Shown piece after piece: positions 12,681 to 25,351 of a stretch of 64,000 bases of DNA; position 1 is the first letter of the stretch; each line of letters begins with the position of its first letter. The position numbers and the translations under genes are program-made. Source of the stretch: Podospora pseudoanserina. Lineage: Eukaryota; Ascomycota; Sordariomycetes; Sordariales; Podosporaceae. The DNA lies in NCBI RefSeq assembly GCF_035222485.1, contig NC_085921.1, forward strand, positions 2,914,001-2,978,000. The letters run 5' to 3'. Under the pieces are notes generated by a model. That model had not been told where the DNA came from. It was given only the letters and a program-made list of their open reading frames with translations, and searched no databases.

Positions 12681-14523
12681 ACCTACAGTCAGTCCCGCGA
12701 CTGCGCCTCCCGGCGAGTCGAGCAAAACAGTAACCACAAGGGCCCCAGCTGGGTCGCCGAGGACGCCATTGAATCAAATCTATGCGCTGCCCGCACCCAT
12801 TCGGACCTTCCCTTTACCTGCGTTCTATCCAAACAACCCAATCTCTCTTTTTCACTTGGTGTACGCCTGGTTGAGACAGGTTCTGTCCCCGCCATCCAAA
12901 GAACCGTCTGTCATCCATATTGGAGTATGGGATCCAGATACATGTTCTGTTCATGTCCCAGACCAAGCGTCCATCCGGGCTCTCTGGGAGCAGGGATTCT
13001 TTGGCAAAGGAAGTCTGAGTCGTAGTGAGCCTAATTGGCTGAAGAGGGAGCTCGCTCGGCGAGGTTCGCCTGAAGGAAAGACGGTGAGCGAGGTTCGCAC
13101 AGAGTCGCGTCGTGAGGAACGCCGCCTTGCCAAATGGGAAAGAGCAAAGGCAGAGCTGGAGGCTATTGAACGCCAGAGGCTTGCCGAGGCTGCCCTCCAA
13201 ACACCACCGGTAACAACCGAACCCCGACCTGAGACCAAGAGTGCCCCTGAGGAAGAGGCCGTGTCTGCCAAGCTCCCCCCGTTGAAGCTCCCTAAGCCTG
13301 TGGTCAAGTCATTCTCGGTGCCGAAACTGAAGAACCCAGTCCCTACTGGACTACCCTCGCCGCCTCTGGAGAATGGAGTGTCCAACGGTCATGTAGCGCA
13401 CGGAAAGCCCCCTGTCGGACCTGCAGAGATTCTTGCGTTGCCTAACTCGTTGGCGAAGATCAATGGCACCCTGAACAACATGATGCTTACAGAGCTGAGA
13501 CCACCCACTGGCCCAGCAGAGTTGCTGGCCCTGCCCAACTCAGCAGCAGACCTTGTCACGAAGTCGGGCTTGGCATCCACTGTGAATGTCTCTGGCGAAC
13601 AGGTGAATGGTGTCAGCCCGATTGATGGCCTCAGTGGTCATACAGGAAAGGCGAGTGCCTTTGCCCACACGGTAGGTGACGCTCAGGAAACACACAAGCC
13701 CATCTTCCCCGAGGACTTGCTACCCACACCTTGCTGCACCCCTACCAAACGGTCAGCAACCGGCTCTTCCGTCCAGGATAAAGAAGAACCCTCGCAGCCC
13801 GTTGCCAAACGTCAAAAGAGCGTCCGTTTCTCTCCCCAAGTCGAGTCCACCACCTTCAACCGTGGTGATCCGCCCAGTCCCGGTCTCGTGTCACCAGCCG
13901 AGCCAGCTGCCAAGTCGAATAGCTTTGCTGTCCCTGCTACCGCTCTGGAGATTCAGGATAAGGAACACTTCCAGCTCGCGCCCGAAGAAGCCTTCTTTCT
14001 CGCCTTCTCACTTGGCGCTCTCAAGGTCATCGACCCCAAGACCAAAGAACCAATCTCTAACGAGCGACTGTTCAGTCTTTTCCGCTCCTATTCCTACTTC
14101 CCCCCCTCGGCTGGTCTTCACCCTGACGACCCGTTTCTCGTACACTACGCCGTTTATCATCACTTCCGCTCCCTCGGCTGGGTGCCACGTCATGGCATCA
14201 AGTTTGGTGTCGATTGGATTTTGTACCAACGTGGTCCGGTGTTTGATCACAGTGAGTTTGGCCTGATGGTCATGCCTGCTTTCTCGGATGCTCGGTGGGA
14301 GGAATACGAACATCAAAAGCCGAAGAAGTCGTGGTCTTGGCTGATGGGTGTCAACCGTGTGCTGTCACACGTCTTGAAGAGTCTGGTGCTTGTTTACGTC
14401 GACGTGCCGCCTCCTCCTGTTTTCGATGAGGCGATGAAGGAGGGTGGCATTGCTGCTGCTCTCAGGAAGTACAAGATACGGGAGGTTATGGTCAGGAGAT
14501 TTTCCGTCAACCGCAACAGATGA
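12667..14523 (+). CDS. SEN2: tRNA-splicing endonuclease subunit Sen2
   Basis: Catalytic subunit that cuts the 5' splice site of intron-containing pre-tRNAs. 618 residues, no intron. The C-terminal nuclease domain starts at about residue 430 ([16 protein letters not shown]) and keeps the triad: Tyr520 in ILYQRGPVF, His528 in DHSEF and Lys571 in [13 protein letters not shown]. The N-terminal half has [18 protein letters not shown], known from Sen2 proteins, then a long low-complexity Pro/Lys/Glu insert with a repeated motif ([11 protein letters not shown] and [11 protein letters not shown]). The first ATG after the GTG at 12661 was taken as start. The window itself holds two intron-bearing tRNA genes that would be substrates. 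Confidence 0.92.
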   Translation: MATVEPTVSPATAPPGESSKTVTTRAPAGSPRTPLNQIYALPAPIRTFPLPAFYPNNPISLFHLVYAWLRQVLSPPSKEPSVIHIGVWDPDTCSVHVPDQASIRALWEQGFFGKGSLSRSEPNWLKRELARRGSPEGKTVSEVRTESRREERRLAKWERAKAELEAIERQRLAEAALQTPPVTTEPRPETKSAPEEEAVSAKLPPLKLPKPVVKSFSVPKLKNPVPTGLPSPPLENGVSNGHVAHGKPPVGPAEILALPNSLAKINGTLNNMMLTELRPPTGPAELLALPNSAADLVTKSGLASTVNVSGEQVNGVSPIDGLSGHTGKASAFAHTVGDAQETHKPIFPEDLLPTPCCTPTKRSATGSSVQDKEEPSQPVAKRQKSVRFSPQVESTTFNRGDPPSPGLVSPAEPAAKSNSFAVPATALEIQDKEHFQLAPEEAFFLAFSLGALKVIDPKTKEPISNERLFSLFRSYSYFPPSAGLHPDDPFLVHYAVYHHFRSLGWVPRHGIKFGVDWILYQRGPVFDHSEFGLMVMPAFSDARWEEYEHQKPKKSWSWLMGVNRVLSHVLKSLVLVYVDVPPPPVFDEAMKEGGIAAALRKYKIREVMVRRFSVNRNR

Positions 14524-14735
14524 TGATCTTTTTTGTATAACCTATAAATGCATTGGGACGGCGTTGGTATTTTCAGGTTGGATTCTGTACAACAAAATGG
14601 CAGCATGGAATGGCATGGGAAAAAGGCAGGCAGTTTTAAGGCATGGACCTTGGGTCCCAAATCTGAAGCTCGTTTCATCATCTTGTATCTCTTTTGGTGC
14701 CCGCCTTCGCACATGTTTGCCTTGCCCCAAGAACG

Positions 14736-17700
14736 TCAATTCCTCTTCCTCCTCCCCACCATCCACAAATCCCTAAACCTCGAACCCTCCTGGTCAACAA
14801 GCTCTCTCGGCTTACCATCCTCCACGATCCTCCCCTCATCCATAACAACCACCCTGTCAAAATTCATCACCATACCCAGCCGATGGCTGACCATCACAAT
14901 GGTATACCCAGCAAACTCATCCAAAATCATCCTCTGCATCGCCTCGTCAGTATCCTTATCCACACTAGAACTAACCTCATCAAGAAGCAGCACCCCTCCC
15001 TCGTTTTGTTTCCCCTTGCCTCTACCACGGATCCGTCCTCTGAGAATCGCCCTCGCCAAGCTAAAAAGCTGTTTTTGTCCCTGAGATAACGTGTCTGATG
15101 ACATGGGCGCTTGCAAGCCGCCTCGTTCCGAAACAAAGGACTGCCAGAGGGAGACAATCCCCAACACGGAGCGACATTCTTCTTCGGAGGCGAGCCCAAA
15201 CGGGTCGAGGTTGGCTTGGAAGGACGTTCCGTCTGGGAGGAAGACTGGGTCTTGGGGGACGGCGATGATGCGCTGGCGGAGGGTGGAGCGGTGGATTTTG
15301 GCGAGGGGGAGAGAGTCGATTTCTATGGTGGAGGCGGGGGAAGAAATAGGGTCGAGGAGGCGGAGGAGGAGGAGGAGGAGGGAGGATTTGCCGCTGGTGA
15401 TGTTAGCTCATTGTCAAGACTGGAGACGAGTAGAGGGGGGAAGGGGGACGAACCTGCCGCTTCTACCGCAGATGGCCACCTTCTGACCTGGAAGGATATC
15501 AATGTTCAGATCTTTGAGGGCGAAGTTCTGGCCTTCTACTCCCGGCTTGCCATCCTCGTCCCCGCTGTAACAACAACTGTCAAGGCTGGACCTAGAAAAA
15601 AGCGTCAGGGGGTGGGGGGGGGATAAAAAGACATACCCATACGAAGCCGACACTCCCGTCATCTTAATCTCTCCCTTCGCCGGCCACTCCTCCCCGGCAG
15701 CAAATCCTCTCCCTCCCTATTCTCACTCCTAACCGTCTCCCCAAACGCCTTCAACCGACTGACAGCACCAATCGACGTTTCCAACATGGTGTAAAACCTG
15801 ATAATGTACGAAAACGCCTCCCCAAAGATCATCAGCGTCACCAAACTGGCTCCAGTAAACGCAGTATTTGTGCGCATCTGCGTCGACAGGGTGATCACCG
15901 CCACTGCCAACACAGCAACAACAATCTGCAGCGTAAAAGCCAGCCAGCGCTGGATCATGGCTAGGAGATACGCCGGTCTTTGAGAAGTGTCGAGGAGGAT
16001 GTCATTCTTCTTGACAGACTCAGGCACCCAGCCAAAGGCGCGGTATGTAGCGAGACCTTTGATCGTGTCGATAAAGTGGGAGCTTATTAAACATCAATGT
16101 CAGTTATTCATAGTCAAGATTGGTTTCATCCTCAACGCGCGCGCGGGGGGGGGGTACTTACTACAGCGGGCTCTTGGCCTCCAAATCCAGCAATCGGATC
16201 TGTCTCGACGTCCGCAGATAAAACTTTTGAATCCCGTACAAGACCACCGCCAGGAACGGGTAAGCAACGGCCAGATAAGGGGACGCTGTAGCAACCACTG
16301 CCGCCATTCCGAGGCAGTTGAAGATGTACAGTATGAGATTGACAAGCGCCATGGGAAGCTGCCCGTCGACCAAAGTCATATCCTGTGAGAACAAGTTGGT
16401 CACGATACCAGTATCGGTTGTCGTAAAGAACTTGAGAGGCGCGTTGATGACCGTTCGGAGCGTTTCGAGATGTAGTCTAGCCCCTGATATTGTGATCATG
16501 GAGGTAAAGACCACCAAAGCCGAAAGGAACAGAGACATCAGTGCACCCAACTGGAACAGCGCGTATAATCCATTGTAGAACGCATTGGACCGCTGTGGCT
16601 GAGGCGATGCGACATCCTCTGACCAGAACTTCAGCCAGATTGTGGAGAAGTTGATGCAGAAACCCCAGCCGAAGCCTGCCATGATCAATACAATAACGCC
16701 AAAGAGGTTGAGGCGAGCAAGATAATACTGGTATATCGTAAAGTCGCCCGTTGCCCTCGTCTTGTCCGCTTCTGGGCTGAAGGCCGTGACCTTGTTCGGG
16801 GTCATCTTCAGAGTCGTGCTCAGACCTGGTTTTTCCTGTACTGCCAAATCCTCCTTCGAGCTTGCGGCATCGCACTCCTGGACACCCAAGCTGTTGACGT
16901 ACATGTCATTCTTCATCAGCTCCTGAAAGGTCCCCTGCTCGACAATCCTGCCATCTGAACCCAGTGCGACGATGTGGTCTGCCGATGGTAGGTGTCGGAT
17001 GGAGTGGGTGCAAAGGACAACTGTAGCTCCTCTCCGACGTAACAAGCCATCCGGGGAGAAGACACGGCGAAACACTTGTTCCTCCGTGTCAGCGTCCAAG
17101 CCGCTGAGAATGTCGTCAAAAACCAACAACTTCGAGTCCGTATACAAAGCTCTGGCCATCGACACCCGTTGCTTCTGTCCTCCACTCAGGGATATCCCAT
17201 TGCTTCCAACATTGGTCTCGTCACCTTGGGGCAGAAGTTCGAGGTCTTGGCGAAGCACGGTAGCTTCAACGACTTCGTCAAATCGTTCTTGATTGAAGGC
17301 GTCGAAGCCAATGATGTTTTCCCTGATTGTTGCGTTCGAGAGGTAAGGGGTCTGGTCGCAATACCCAATTTTGCGGAAGCGGCTTGCCACATGAAGTGTA
17401 CCTCCAAATACAGGCACTTCGCCCAGCAAAGCTTTGCAGAGCGTCGACTTGCCAGAAGCCACGGGCCCAATGACGATGGTCAAACTGGAGTGTGGGATGC
17501 GGATATCGATATCATGAAGAGCAGTCTTGTCGTTGTCCCAACCAAACTTGCCATCCGTGATCTCAAGGCCGGGGTCGGCGTGAACCTCAACACTTTCCGA
17601 ACCCAGCTTTGACGTGGGTGAGCTGGCACTGCGGTCCATAAGGATCTCGGACTGGCGAAAGTCGGTGCGATAATCTTGTGCCAGAAAAGCCTGAATGCGA

Positions 17701-19430
17701 TTCAGACACGTCAGGGCCGCCAGGAAACTTGGGATATGCTGGAACAGTGATCCCAGAGGGTTGGCCAACAGCAGAATGTAGGAAATGGACGTGAAGATCG
17801 TAGTCACATCTAATGTCCTGGAGGCAAAGGCAAAGGTTACAACAGGGGAAAGGCACAACGGAGTGTAACCCACTGCCGCTGCATAAACCTGGACGATCCG
17901 GAATCTTGCCCCAGCCCCGAGCTCGTCCACCCTCATGGCCTGAATCGACTCCTCAACTGGAGCCGAGAGGCCAGATATCTTGAGGTGCTTCATCTGTGTG
18001 ATCATGTTCGTGGTGAGCCCTACTCGCTTTTGTATCCTCTCCATCCAAGCCTTTTGCCTAGGGCCAGTAAGCTTGGCAAGGAAGAAGGAGCAGACAACAC
18101 AAACGCCGACGACAATGACAGGGGCGGTGAAGGCAACCCCGATTTTCCTGGACAGTAACCAGCAGGCAAAGACGACCTCGACCATGTTGGCCCAAAACTC
18201 GTGCATCTCCAAGCATCCGACCAGAACGCGTTCGATATCGGCACTCATCAAGGTGAGGGCGGCCGAATCGTCGGCAGCTGAGATTCTGGCTTCGGTTGTC
18301 TTTCTGTACACGGCAGCGGCAAGTAGGCCGCGGGTCATGTACATGGCGCGTTCTTGAAAGTACCAGTAAAAGGCTGATGACACTGCCATACCGACATAGA
18401 TAAGCAGTCCCGCGCCGATCAATCCGTATCCGATGTTCTTCGGACTCATTTCGACGGGCTGTTCAAGGTATCCCAGGAGTGTTTCGATGAGGAAAGGTTG
18501 GCAAAGCTGGAAGGCCCCGAACGCAATACGAGGTCCGACGGGCAACAAAAAGGACACAGCCAAAGCTTTCATGACTGCCTTTGCCAGTCCGTGCCGCCGC
18601 TTTCCCAGCTTTGTACCCTCGAAATTATGACCAGCTTCAGCGTACAGCTTGGCAGAAGCGATATTATGGTCTAAGGGGAAGAGATCATCAATGGTGAGGA
18701 CACCTCGATATCCCCTCAAAAACAGCTTGTTGAGCCAGAAGTATGCACCAAGACCGTAGAGACCTGCTGTTTCCTCGGGACTGTGGGCACCTTTTTCCCA
18801 TTGTAGAATCCATCTTGACTTGGATTGGGATTCGAGCACAATAAGAAGAGCCCTGATAGCTACGCCAACAGTGAAGATGCTAGCGTAGTTGAGCTCGTCA
18901 TGATTCGAGGATGCCAGCCATATGGTTCTAGTCTGGGAGATATCCAGGAGAGTGGCGATAAAGAGATAGGCGTTCAAGAAGATGGATGGACGTGGTGATT
19001 TGGTGTGTTCGAGGGAAGAGAGTAGAAGCATGCAAATACTAGATGTGAGAGCCAAGGCATCGGCAGGAATGAAGTATATGCCCAATTTCCGTGATTTTGC
19101 AATGCTCAAGACTAGCTGGCAGAACACAAAGATGCCGTAGATGGCTATAGATATCTGTTGAAAGAAAGAACTGTCAGCCCATGATCAAACAGGGGCACAC
19201 TTGGCAGCTGGATTTCTCACCAGCTTCAAGTAACGCAAAATAACCCCTCCAACAATACCTGGCTTGCGGTGTAGCTGGACGATTCTTGGTAGAGAAAGTG
19301 CAATGAAAATGGCAGCTGGAATAATGGCGAGAAATATCTTTTCAAATTTGAGAGTGAAGTCGAAATCCCCTCGGCAGCCCTGGACCGACGGTCCAAACGA
19401 CGCGTCGTCGGTACAGGTTGCGAAGTCCAT
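14736..19430 (-). CDS. ABCC-type (MRP-like) ABC transporter, one apparent frameshift
   Basis: Full-length multidrug-resistance-associated type exporter of about 1,472 residues in the plasma or vacuolar membrane. Exons: 19430-19221, 19154-16162, 16082-15637, 15564-15454 and 15393-14736. Order is TMD0, TMD1, NBD1, TMD2, NBD2. NBD1: Walker A GPVASGKST, signature LSGGQKQRVSMARAL, Walker B LLVFDDILSGLD with Asp at the usual Glu site, as known for ABCC NBD1. NBD2: GRSGSGKSS rebuilt across intron 4, signature LSQGQKQLFSLARA, Walker B VLLLDEVSSSVD. Between LLPG and EEWPAKGEI (about 15690-15705) the frame shifts by one base beside a GGGG run, with no usable splice site; sequencing error or mutation cannot be told apart. 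Substrate unknown. Confidence 0.85.
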
Positions 19431-20931
19431 GCTGGATGATGATATCCTCAGGTGGATTCCCGATCAAGAGCATGTTTCGAGCAATCTCTACAGAGAATCC
19501 TCGAAGGGCGGTGTCGGCAAAGGCGCCTCAATATCGCGGTTCAATATGGTGGACGCGGGGTTCCTGCTGCAGTCCGAAGTCCAGTGCTTTCCCGTTTCTC
19601 GAATTATGCTGCCAAGAAAGGAAGGTAGTTGCTACCTCACGAGATATGCAAGTGCAACCTTCATTTGTTCCCAAACTTCCAACTTCAGCCTCCATTGCAA
19701 TATGCCATATTTCCGGAAAAATCCGAAAAGCTTGTTTCTTTCTGATCTTCCTTGCAGCGTTTGCCCTCTTGCCGAGGGGACGTGACCGATAGAATGGGCA
19801 ATAACCTGTTGTTGGGCGGTTTGGTCGGTATCCATGGTTAAATGTGATTATGGGGAGGTTTCGACCGGGAAGGAGGAGGAGGGCTATCTTGAAAGGATTG
19901 GGGATTTTTGGTGAGGCTAGGGAGGAGCTTAGAGAGGGAGGGTTAAGAAGGGACGTTGGTGCTGGGAGGTCGTCGCCGTTGGCGGTGTACTCGTTGTGAC
20001 TTGTGCTGTCTTGCGATCCTGATTTGGTTTGTGCGTGATATGGCCAACATTACCATGGGCATGTCACCAGCCAGATTTCAACATGCGGAAGGTCAGTCGA
20101 GCCCCCATTAGATATACAGGAATCTTGGATGTTTGCCAGCTGGAGCTGACACGCGGGCAAAGATTACTAGAAGAATTCCGCATTCAATCATGACAGCCAG
20201 AAAGGCAACTTCGGTGACAAAGAGTTAGCGTACTATCACTTGACCTATATGGTCAACTTCTTAATATATTTGAAGTCCAATCTCCAGCCTCCCTCTCATC
20301 GTCGGAGCTCTTAGTACGACACGATGCTCGTTGTTCGATATCAGGAACTGAAACAGAGAATCGAAAGCATGAAGGACCAGCACAAAATGGAGAGATTTCT
20401 TGCGCAGGATATTGCGCTGTGACAACTCGATTGGTCTATTCACTCTAGTGAGTAGGTCTCCGGCAGATCTGGAGATACTGTATTGTATCAGCCTCCTGAT
20501 CCATGACCGTTCACCCGAGCCGAACCGCGCAAGAGCAACTGCCTGTGAGTGCAACAAAACAAATAGCGGATAAGGACGGTTTAACGCTCTATCATAACAG
20601 GTAATAGGGCGGAATACTCTGGAAGGCGGTGGATTGTACGTACGAAAGCTGAAGACAATCCTGGAACCTGGTTTTTCAACAAAGCAGGACGCTTACGAGT
20701 CACTTGCTGCCGAAATTCACTGCGGGTCTCTCAGTTACGGGCGGTATCTTGGGCAGGAGCGATTGATCTCTGACGGAGCCGTGCTATTGTTCCTGAGCAA
20801 GTATATATTGAGCGTCTCTTTTGAGCAAACTGCTTCCCTCTCTTTTGTTGCCTAAAAGGTTCTCTTTCTCTTCACCAACTCGATCAGAACCAACACTAAC
20901 AACTCAACCAAGGACCAACAAGTCTATCAAT
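19431..20931. other. Intergenic, 1.5 kb
   Basis: Upstream of both the ABCC gene and the secreted-protein gene. Several short open frames on both strands (19264-19835, 20261-20557, 20634-20855) show no signal peptide, domain or codon pattern, so none is called. The last 100 bp have a CT-rich leader before the ATG at 20932. Confidence 0.45.
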
Positions 20932-21697
20932 ATGGTGCCCACCATCACCCGCCTCGCCGGCTTCCTGGCTCTCTTTGGCGTATGAACATCGTCAGCTAGT
21001 CTTCCGGAACAAGTCGCTAATTCGTGTCACAGGCTGTTCACAGCGCCCCCGCTTCCCTTGACCAGGCCACTGTCTCCATTGGCTTGGAGGGCCGCGAGAT
21101 TGTTCCGGTCCAGTGGAACCTCCCCATCAACATCAACGACCCCAATGGCAAGAAGGTCGCTGTCACCGGTACCATCGAAGAGGCAGTCGCCAGGATGGAA
21201 GCCCACTTCCCTGGTTGGAACGAATCTTTTGTGGCTCAGCTGCCCGCCGTCCAGCTGCCCTCGCGCTTCGGCCTTAGGGCGGACAACGACCCGGAGTTGG
21301 GCAACGTGGTGTCTACTGACTGCAATATTCCCGGGGAGCCGCAGAGCGAGTATCGTATTGGCCAGGGGGTCTCGTACTTGCGTGGCTTGTCGGGCAAAGC
21401 GAGCAACAATCCGGGCAAGTGTGGACGTGTCAGCTGCTCCTATCACACTGCCATCTACTGGTGCAATGAGGTACGTTTTGGTCACCCTGTGCTGTAAGCT
21501 TTGATGTCTGTTTACTAACTGTAGACCAGGATACGGTCGACAAGGAGGTCGAGTGGAACGCCATTGCTGATGGAGCATATGACGTTTGTAGGAACTGCGA
21601 GAAGCAAGATGACAAGGGAGTTTACCATGCCAAGGGCACGGTGACATTCAAGGAGAAGTTCAGTGTCACTGTCAGGGAGGACTGGGAAAACTGCTAA
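20932..21697 (+). CDS. Small secreted cysteine protein, copy A
   Basis: 217 residues from three exons: 20932-20979, 21033-21470 and 21530-21697. The signal peptide (MVPTITRLAGFLALFGAVHSA) is split by intron 1. The body contains VAVTGTIEEAVARMEAHFPGWN, a YLRGLSG stretch, the signature CGRVSCSYHTAIYWCNE and the ending VTVREDWENC. A clear paralogue lies at 39045-39834 on the other strand with the same three-exon plan. The family looks like one of the secreted fungal proteins of unknown function. I do not recognise a fold or activity. An effector-like or cell-wall role would be a guess. Confidence 0.8.
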
Positions 21698-22578
21698 ATG
21701 CAGATGATGGTATTCGCGGCTATCTGGCAATGGAGGACACTGAGATATTTCGACTGTTGCCATCTTCACAGCAATTCCAATTGTTCTGTGTGAACCTCTA
21801 ACTCAACTCTAAGGACCCACTGTTCCAGGGGAAGAAATGTATTGGTCTGAAACTAGCTCCGCGGAGCTCCAGGGCTGAGCTAGATTCACTAGACAAAGAG
21901 TTTGGCATCGCTTATCTCGGGCCGGGAGATCTTCGTCAAAGTTTTCTCGTCAGAGCCTTTTTTTGTGAAATGCTGCTTGGCTTTCTGTTGGGGGACCCCC
22001 CTCAAACCCCCACGTCGAGCTGTCGCCCAAGCTCTCAGTGCATTGGGTGCCCAAGCTCCCGCCCGTGGTCCACCACCTATGCGGCATTGGATACCTAAGG
22101 GGTTGCACGCCATTAACGCCCAAGATGACTCCTGAAAAAAAGACTCTGACGAGGGAAGTTTTCGCTGTCAAATTCACCGAAATGAGAAAAAAGAAACAGA
22201 GACTCCTCGGCTACAGATATCGTCGTCAAATGTAAAAGTAATAGTACCACTTGTACCTCCACGTGGAGGGGGGTAATTCGAACGGGGGCCGGTGGAGATT
22301 GGGCGTGGGGGTGCGCCAAAGTCTGGGGTAAACTGCCCCGCGCCGCAGAGGCGCCCAGGCCCAGAGCTGGGAGCTGCCCGGATCGGCCCCTGTTGATGGA
22401 ATTCGATGCTTTATCGTTCTCTCGAAACATTCGAGCCTGCCATTCAATTTTCTTGCAAAGCTCGTTCAGATGTCCTTCTTTCGCTGCAGATAGAGAGAGG
22501 CGCGCGCTGCGGCCTTGTCCACGAATTTCACGACCCCAAGAATGAGCCCCCGTCTCCAGTACTAGCTAGACGACACCG
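21698..22578. other. Intergenic with inverted repeat and GC-rich leader
   Basis: Holds the inverted repeat described separately, then a GC-rich part (22260-22400) leading into the zinc-finger gene. Open frames here are short and on both strands of the repeat, as expected by chance. Confidence 0.45.
21946..22153. repeat. Imperfect inverted repeat, possible small non-autonomous element
   Basis: CTCGTCAGAGCCTTTTTTT at 21946-21964 faces AAAAAAAGACTCTGACGAG at 22135-22153: 19 bases with one mismatch, and similarity weakens outwards. The interior is about 170 bp. This could be a MITE-like insertion or a hairpin-forming sequence. No target-site duplication was established by eye. Confidence 0.35.
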
Positions 22579-25351
22579 ATGGCGACCCAACAACCTTCTC
22601 CCCCGCAGCAGCCTCAAAATGGCATCGAAAATGGCGCCGGCACTCCCACGGCCACATACAAACGCGCGAGCCGCAAGGGAGCGCCCCGTCGCTTCAGCTG
22701 CCCCTACCCGGGCTGTGACAAGCTCTACTCGAGAGCCGAGCATCTCCAGCGTCACCAGTTGAACCGTGCGATCTGCTGTTTCCTGCGCGTGTGCGCCATC
22801 ACCTGTAGCTGACCAAGACCTCAGATCAGCCCAAGGAGATCTTTCGTTGCGATGTACCGGGTGTACGTTTGACCCATCGATGCAAGACACACAGGACACT
22901 GACGATGCTGTGGAACAACAGTGCGAACAAAAGTTTGTACGAGCCGACCTTCTCGCCAGGCACAGGAAGAGGCATTCGTCGTCGTACGTACCCCGAAACC
23001 GAATGCCCAGCTTCAGTGCCGTCAAGGACGAGTCATCCGCCGCATCTGGAAGCGCCATTCTGTCACCTACTCCTGGCGCCGAAAGTCGACCGTCGGTTCC
23101 GAATGCCCCTCACGATGCCGCCATCTTGCTGGCCCCCGAGCCGAGACCGCGCCAGCCTCCTACCCTTCCAAATCCTCCCCCGCCGAGACTATCTACCCAT
23201 CAGCCTGGTTGGCACCCCCAAATGCCCGAGATGGAGTGTAACATAATCAGGCCTAAGCCAGGGTATTACCCTCGTGAGGAGAGGCCGCCACAGCCGCAGA
23301 ACCCCGTGTCGTACCGCGGCGTCGACGTCGAGTTTCCCCACGACGATATTTCCCACGAGAATTTTGCTGTCTGGCTGTTCGATCCACACGCCCCTTATGG
23401 CGACTTCAGTGTGTCTCACCTCCCATTCATGGATGGTGGGCTCGAGTCAACTCTGAACAACAACATTCACTACGACTACGAGTCACTGACCAGTGGTGGC
23501 CGGTCACAACTCGAAACCCCTCCCCGCTTCGAGAACGACGAGCTTTTGTCCGAGTTCCGAAGACAGGAAGTACTGCGCTGGTTCCATTCTTTCCGGCAAA
23601 AGCAGCCCAAGGCGGAGCCTCTGATTGCCAGTCTGGCACAGCAGAACAGCAGCGGTGACATGCCTGCACTGAGTGTGGAGATGATGCGCGATTGTCTGCA
23701 GGAATACTGGGATCATGTATCTCCTCGATTACCCATCGTACATCAGCCCACCTTCTTGAGCAACCGCTGTTCAATATTCCTCCTCATGGTCATGATATCG
23801 CTCGGTGCTATTTCTCTGCGTGGACGGGACACAAATGGAAACCTGCCAGATTATGGTGGCTTTGCCGATGTCATGATCACCGGCGTGAGATGGGAGATTG
23901 TAACGGCGGAGGAAGCTTCCCCACCCGTGGCGCTCTGGGTCGCCCAGGCCTTGCTGTTGCTGGAGTTTTACGAGAAGATGTATTCTTCTCGGAAGCTCCA
24001 CGAACGGGCGCATATTTACCATTCGGTGGCACTGACACTCCTCCGTCGAGGAAGCCCCTTGATTGGGCGTTCGGGAAGCGAGTCCCCGCCGGAGGTGACC
24101 TCAGCCGATCATCCACACGGGGTGAGCCTCGACTCCCATACGTGGTGGTGTCGATGGGCGGAAACGGAAGCAATGCACCGGGTGGTATTTGCGGCCTTCA
24201 TGATGGACATCATACATGCAGCAATGTTTGGCCACGCTGCACAGATGGCTCCGCATGAGATACGGCTGCCACTCCCCTGTGACGATAACCTCTGGACCGC
24301 CTCGAACCCGGATACTGTACGGCAGCTCGATCAGAATCTCCGGATGTATGGTGTAAAGACCATTTCGTTTCTGGACGGCCTGAAGCGTGCCCTTCATGGC
24401 AAGGAGGTCAAGACTCATTCGTTCGGCCGGATGATCATCATGTGTGGTCTTCTCAGTGTTGGTTGGCATCTCAGCCACAGGGAAACACACCTCAAATGGC
24501 TGGACTTCACCAACCCACCGAGCGAGACCCAGGACGGATGGAAGAAGATTCTTCTCAAGGCATACGACGACTGGAAGTACAGTTTCGACGTGGCGCAGGG
24601 CACGACGGGGAGTCCTGGAGTTGCGACTCCTGTATCCCAGCCTTCTGGTGCCAACGGCCCCATCCACAGCGCCGCTGTCCTATACCATCTTGCTCAGCTG
24701 AGCTTGCACGTCGATATTGTCGACTGTCAGGTGTATGCTGGAGCCAGGCGTCTTTTGGGTAGGAAGGTTTCGGTTCGGGACTACACCAACGTTGTTGCTC
24801 GCATGAAGCACTGGGCAACGTTGCCTACCACCCGCCACGCCGTGCTTCATTCCTTCAAGCTTCTTCACCGTGTGCTGGTCGACCCACGGAGAAGCAGCGG
24901 GAGCATCAGCAGCATTGACCGTGACCGCATCGGTCTCGGGGGTGTTCACCTGCCCCCCATCGAGGTCCAGTCTTATTCCTGCCGCAGCGAGCCCGACCCT
25001 CACCGGCCATGGGTCATGTACTACGCTGCCCTGTGTATCTGGTCGTTTGTGCGTGCTATCAGCAAGCATGACTCGGTCCATGACATGAGCAGCCATCCTA
25101 CTTCGCCGTTTCGGCCGCCGAAGGTGTTGCCGGTTAATTATCGGAGAGTGTCGGCTTATTTGTCGAATGTTGCGAATATGAACGAGTTGACGGTGGCTAC
25201 GGCGGGGACGTTGGTGGATGGCTTGTCGGATTTGTTGGAGGCGCTGCATTCGATTTTTGCGGAGGCGTACTCGGAGTTGTTGCATGAGGCGCATGATCGG
25301 TTGAAGATTTGTAAGGAGATGCTGGCTTCTGTTGGGGCGTCTGGTCCGTGA
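22579..25351 (+). CDS. C2H2 zinc-finger regulator with fungal-specific transcription factor domain
   Basis: 884 residues, exons 22579-22765, 22825-22862 (only 38 nt) and 22922-25351. Both introns fall inside the zinc-finger region. Splicing builds two adjacent C2H2 fingers: CPYPGCDKLYSRAEHLQRH (Cys41, Cys46, His59, His63) and CDVPGCEQKFVRADLLARH. After a Pro-rich linker with an acidic patch comes a long domain of the fungal-specific type (MRDCLQEYWDHVSPRLPIVHQPTF, LVMVMISLGAIS-like region, VFAAFMMDIIHAAMFGH), as in PF04082 regulators. Nuclear DNA-binding regulator is the likely role; its targets are unknown. The last part of the gene (from about 25080) switches to G-rich codon choice. Confidence 0.86.

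Noticed and set aside
4900-19430. Triterpenoid or other secondary-metabolite cluster (cyclase plus ABC transporter)
   Set aside because: Genes between are housekeeping (SGT1, GCS, SEN2) and no P450, acyl- or methyltransferase tailoring gene is present; the cyclase fits ERG7.
21838-22440. Autonomous transposon around the inverted repeat
   Set aside because: No transposase frame inside; at most a short non-autonomous element.
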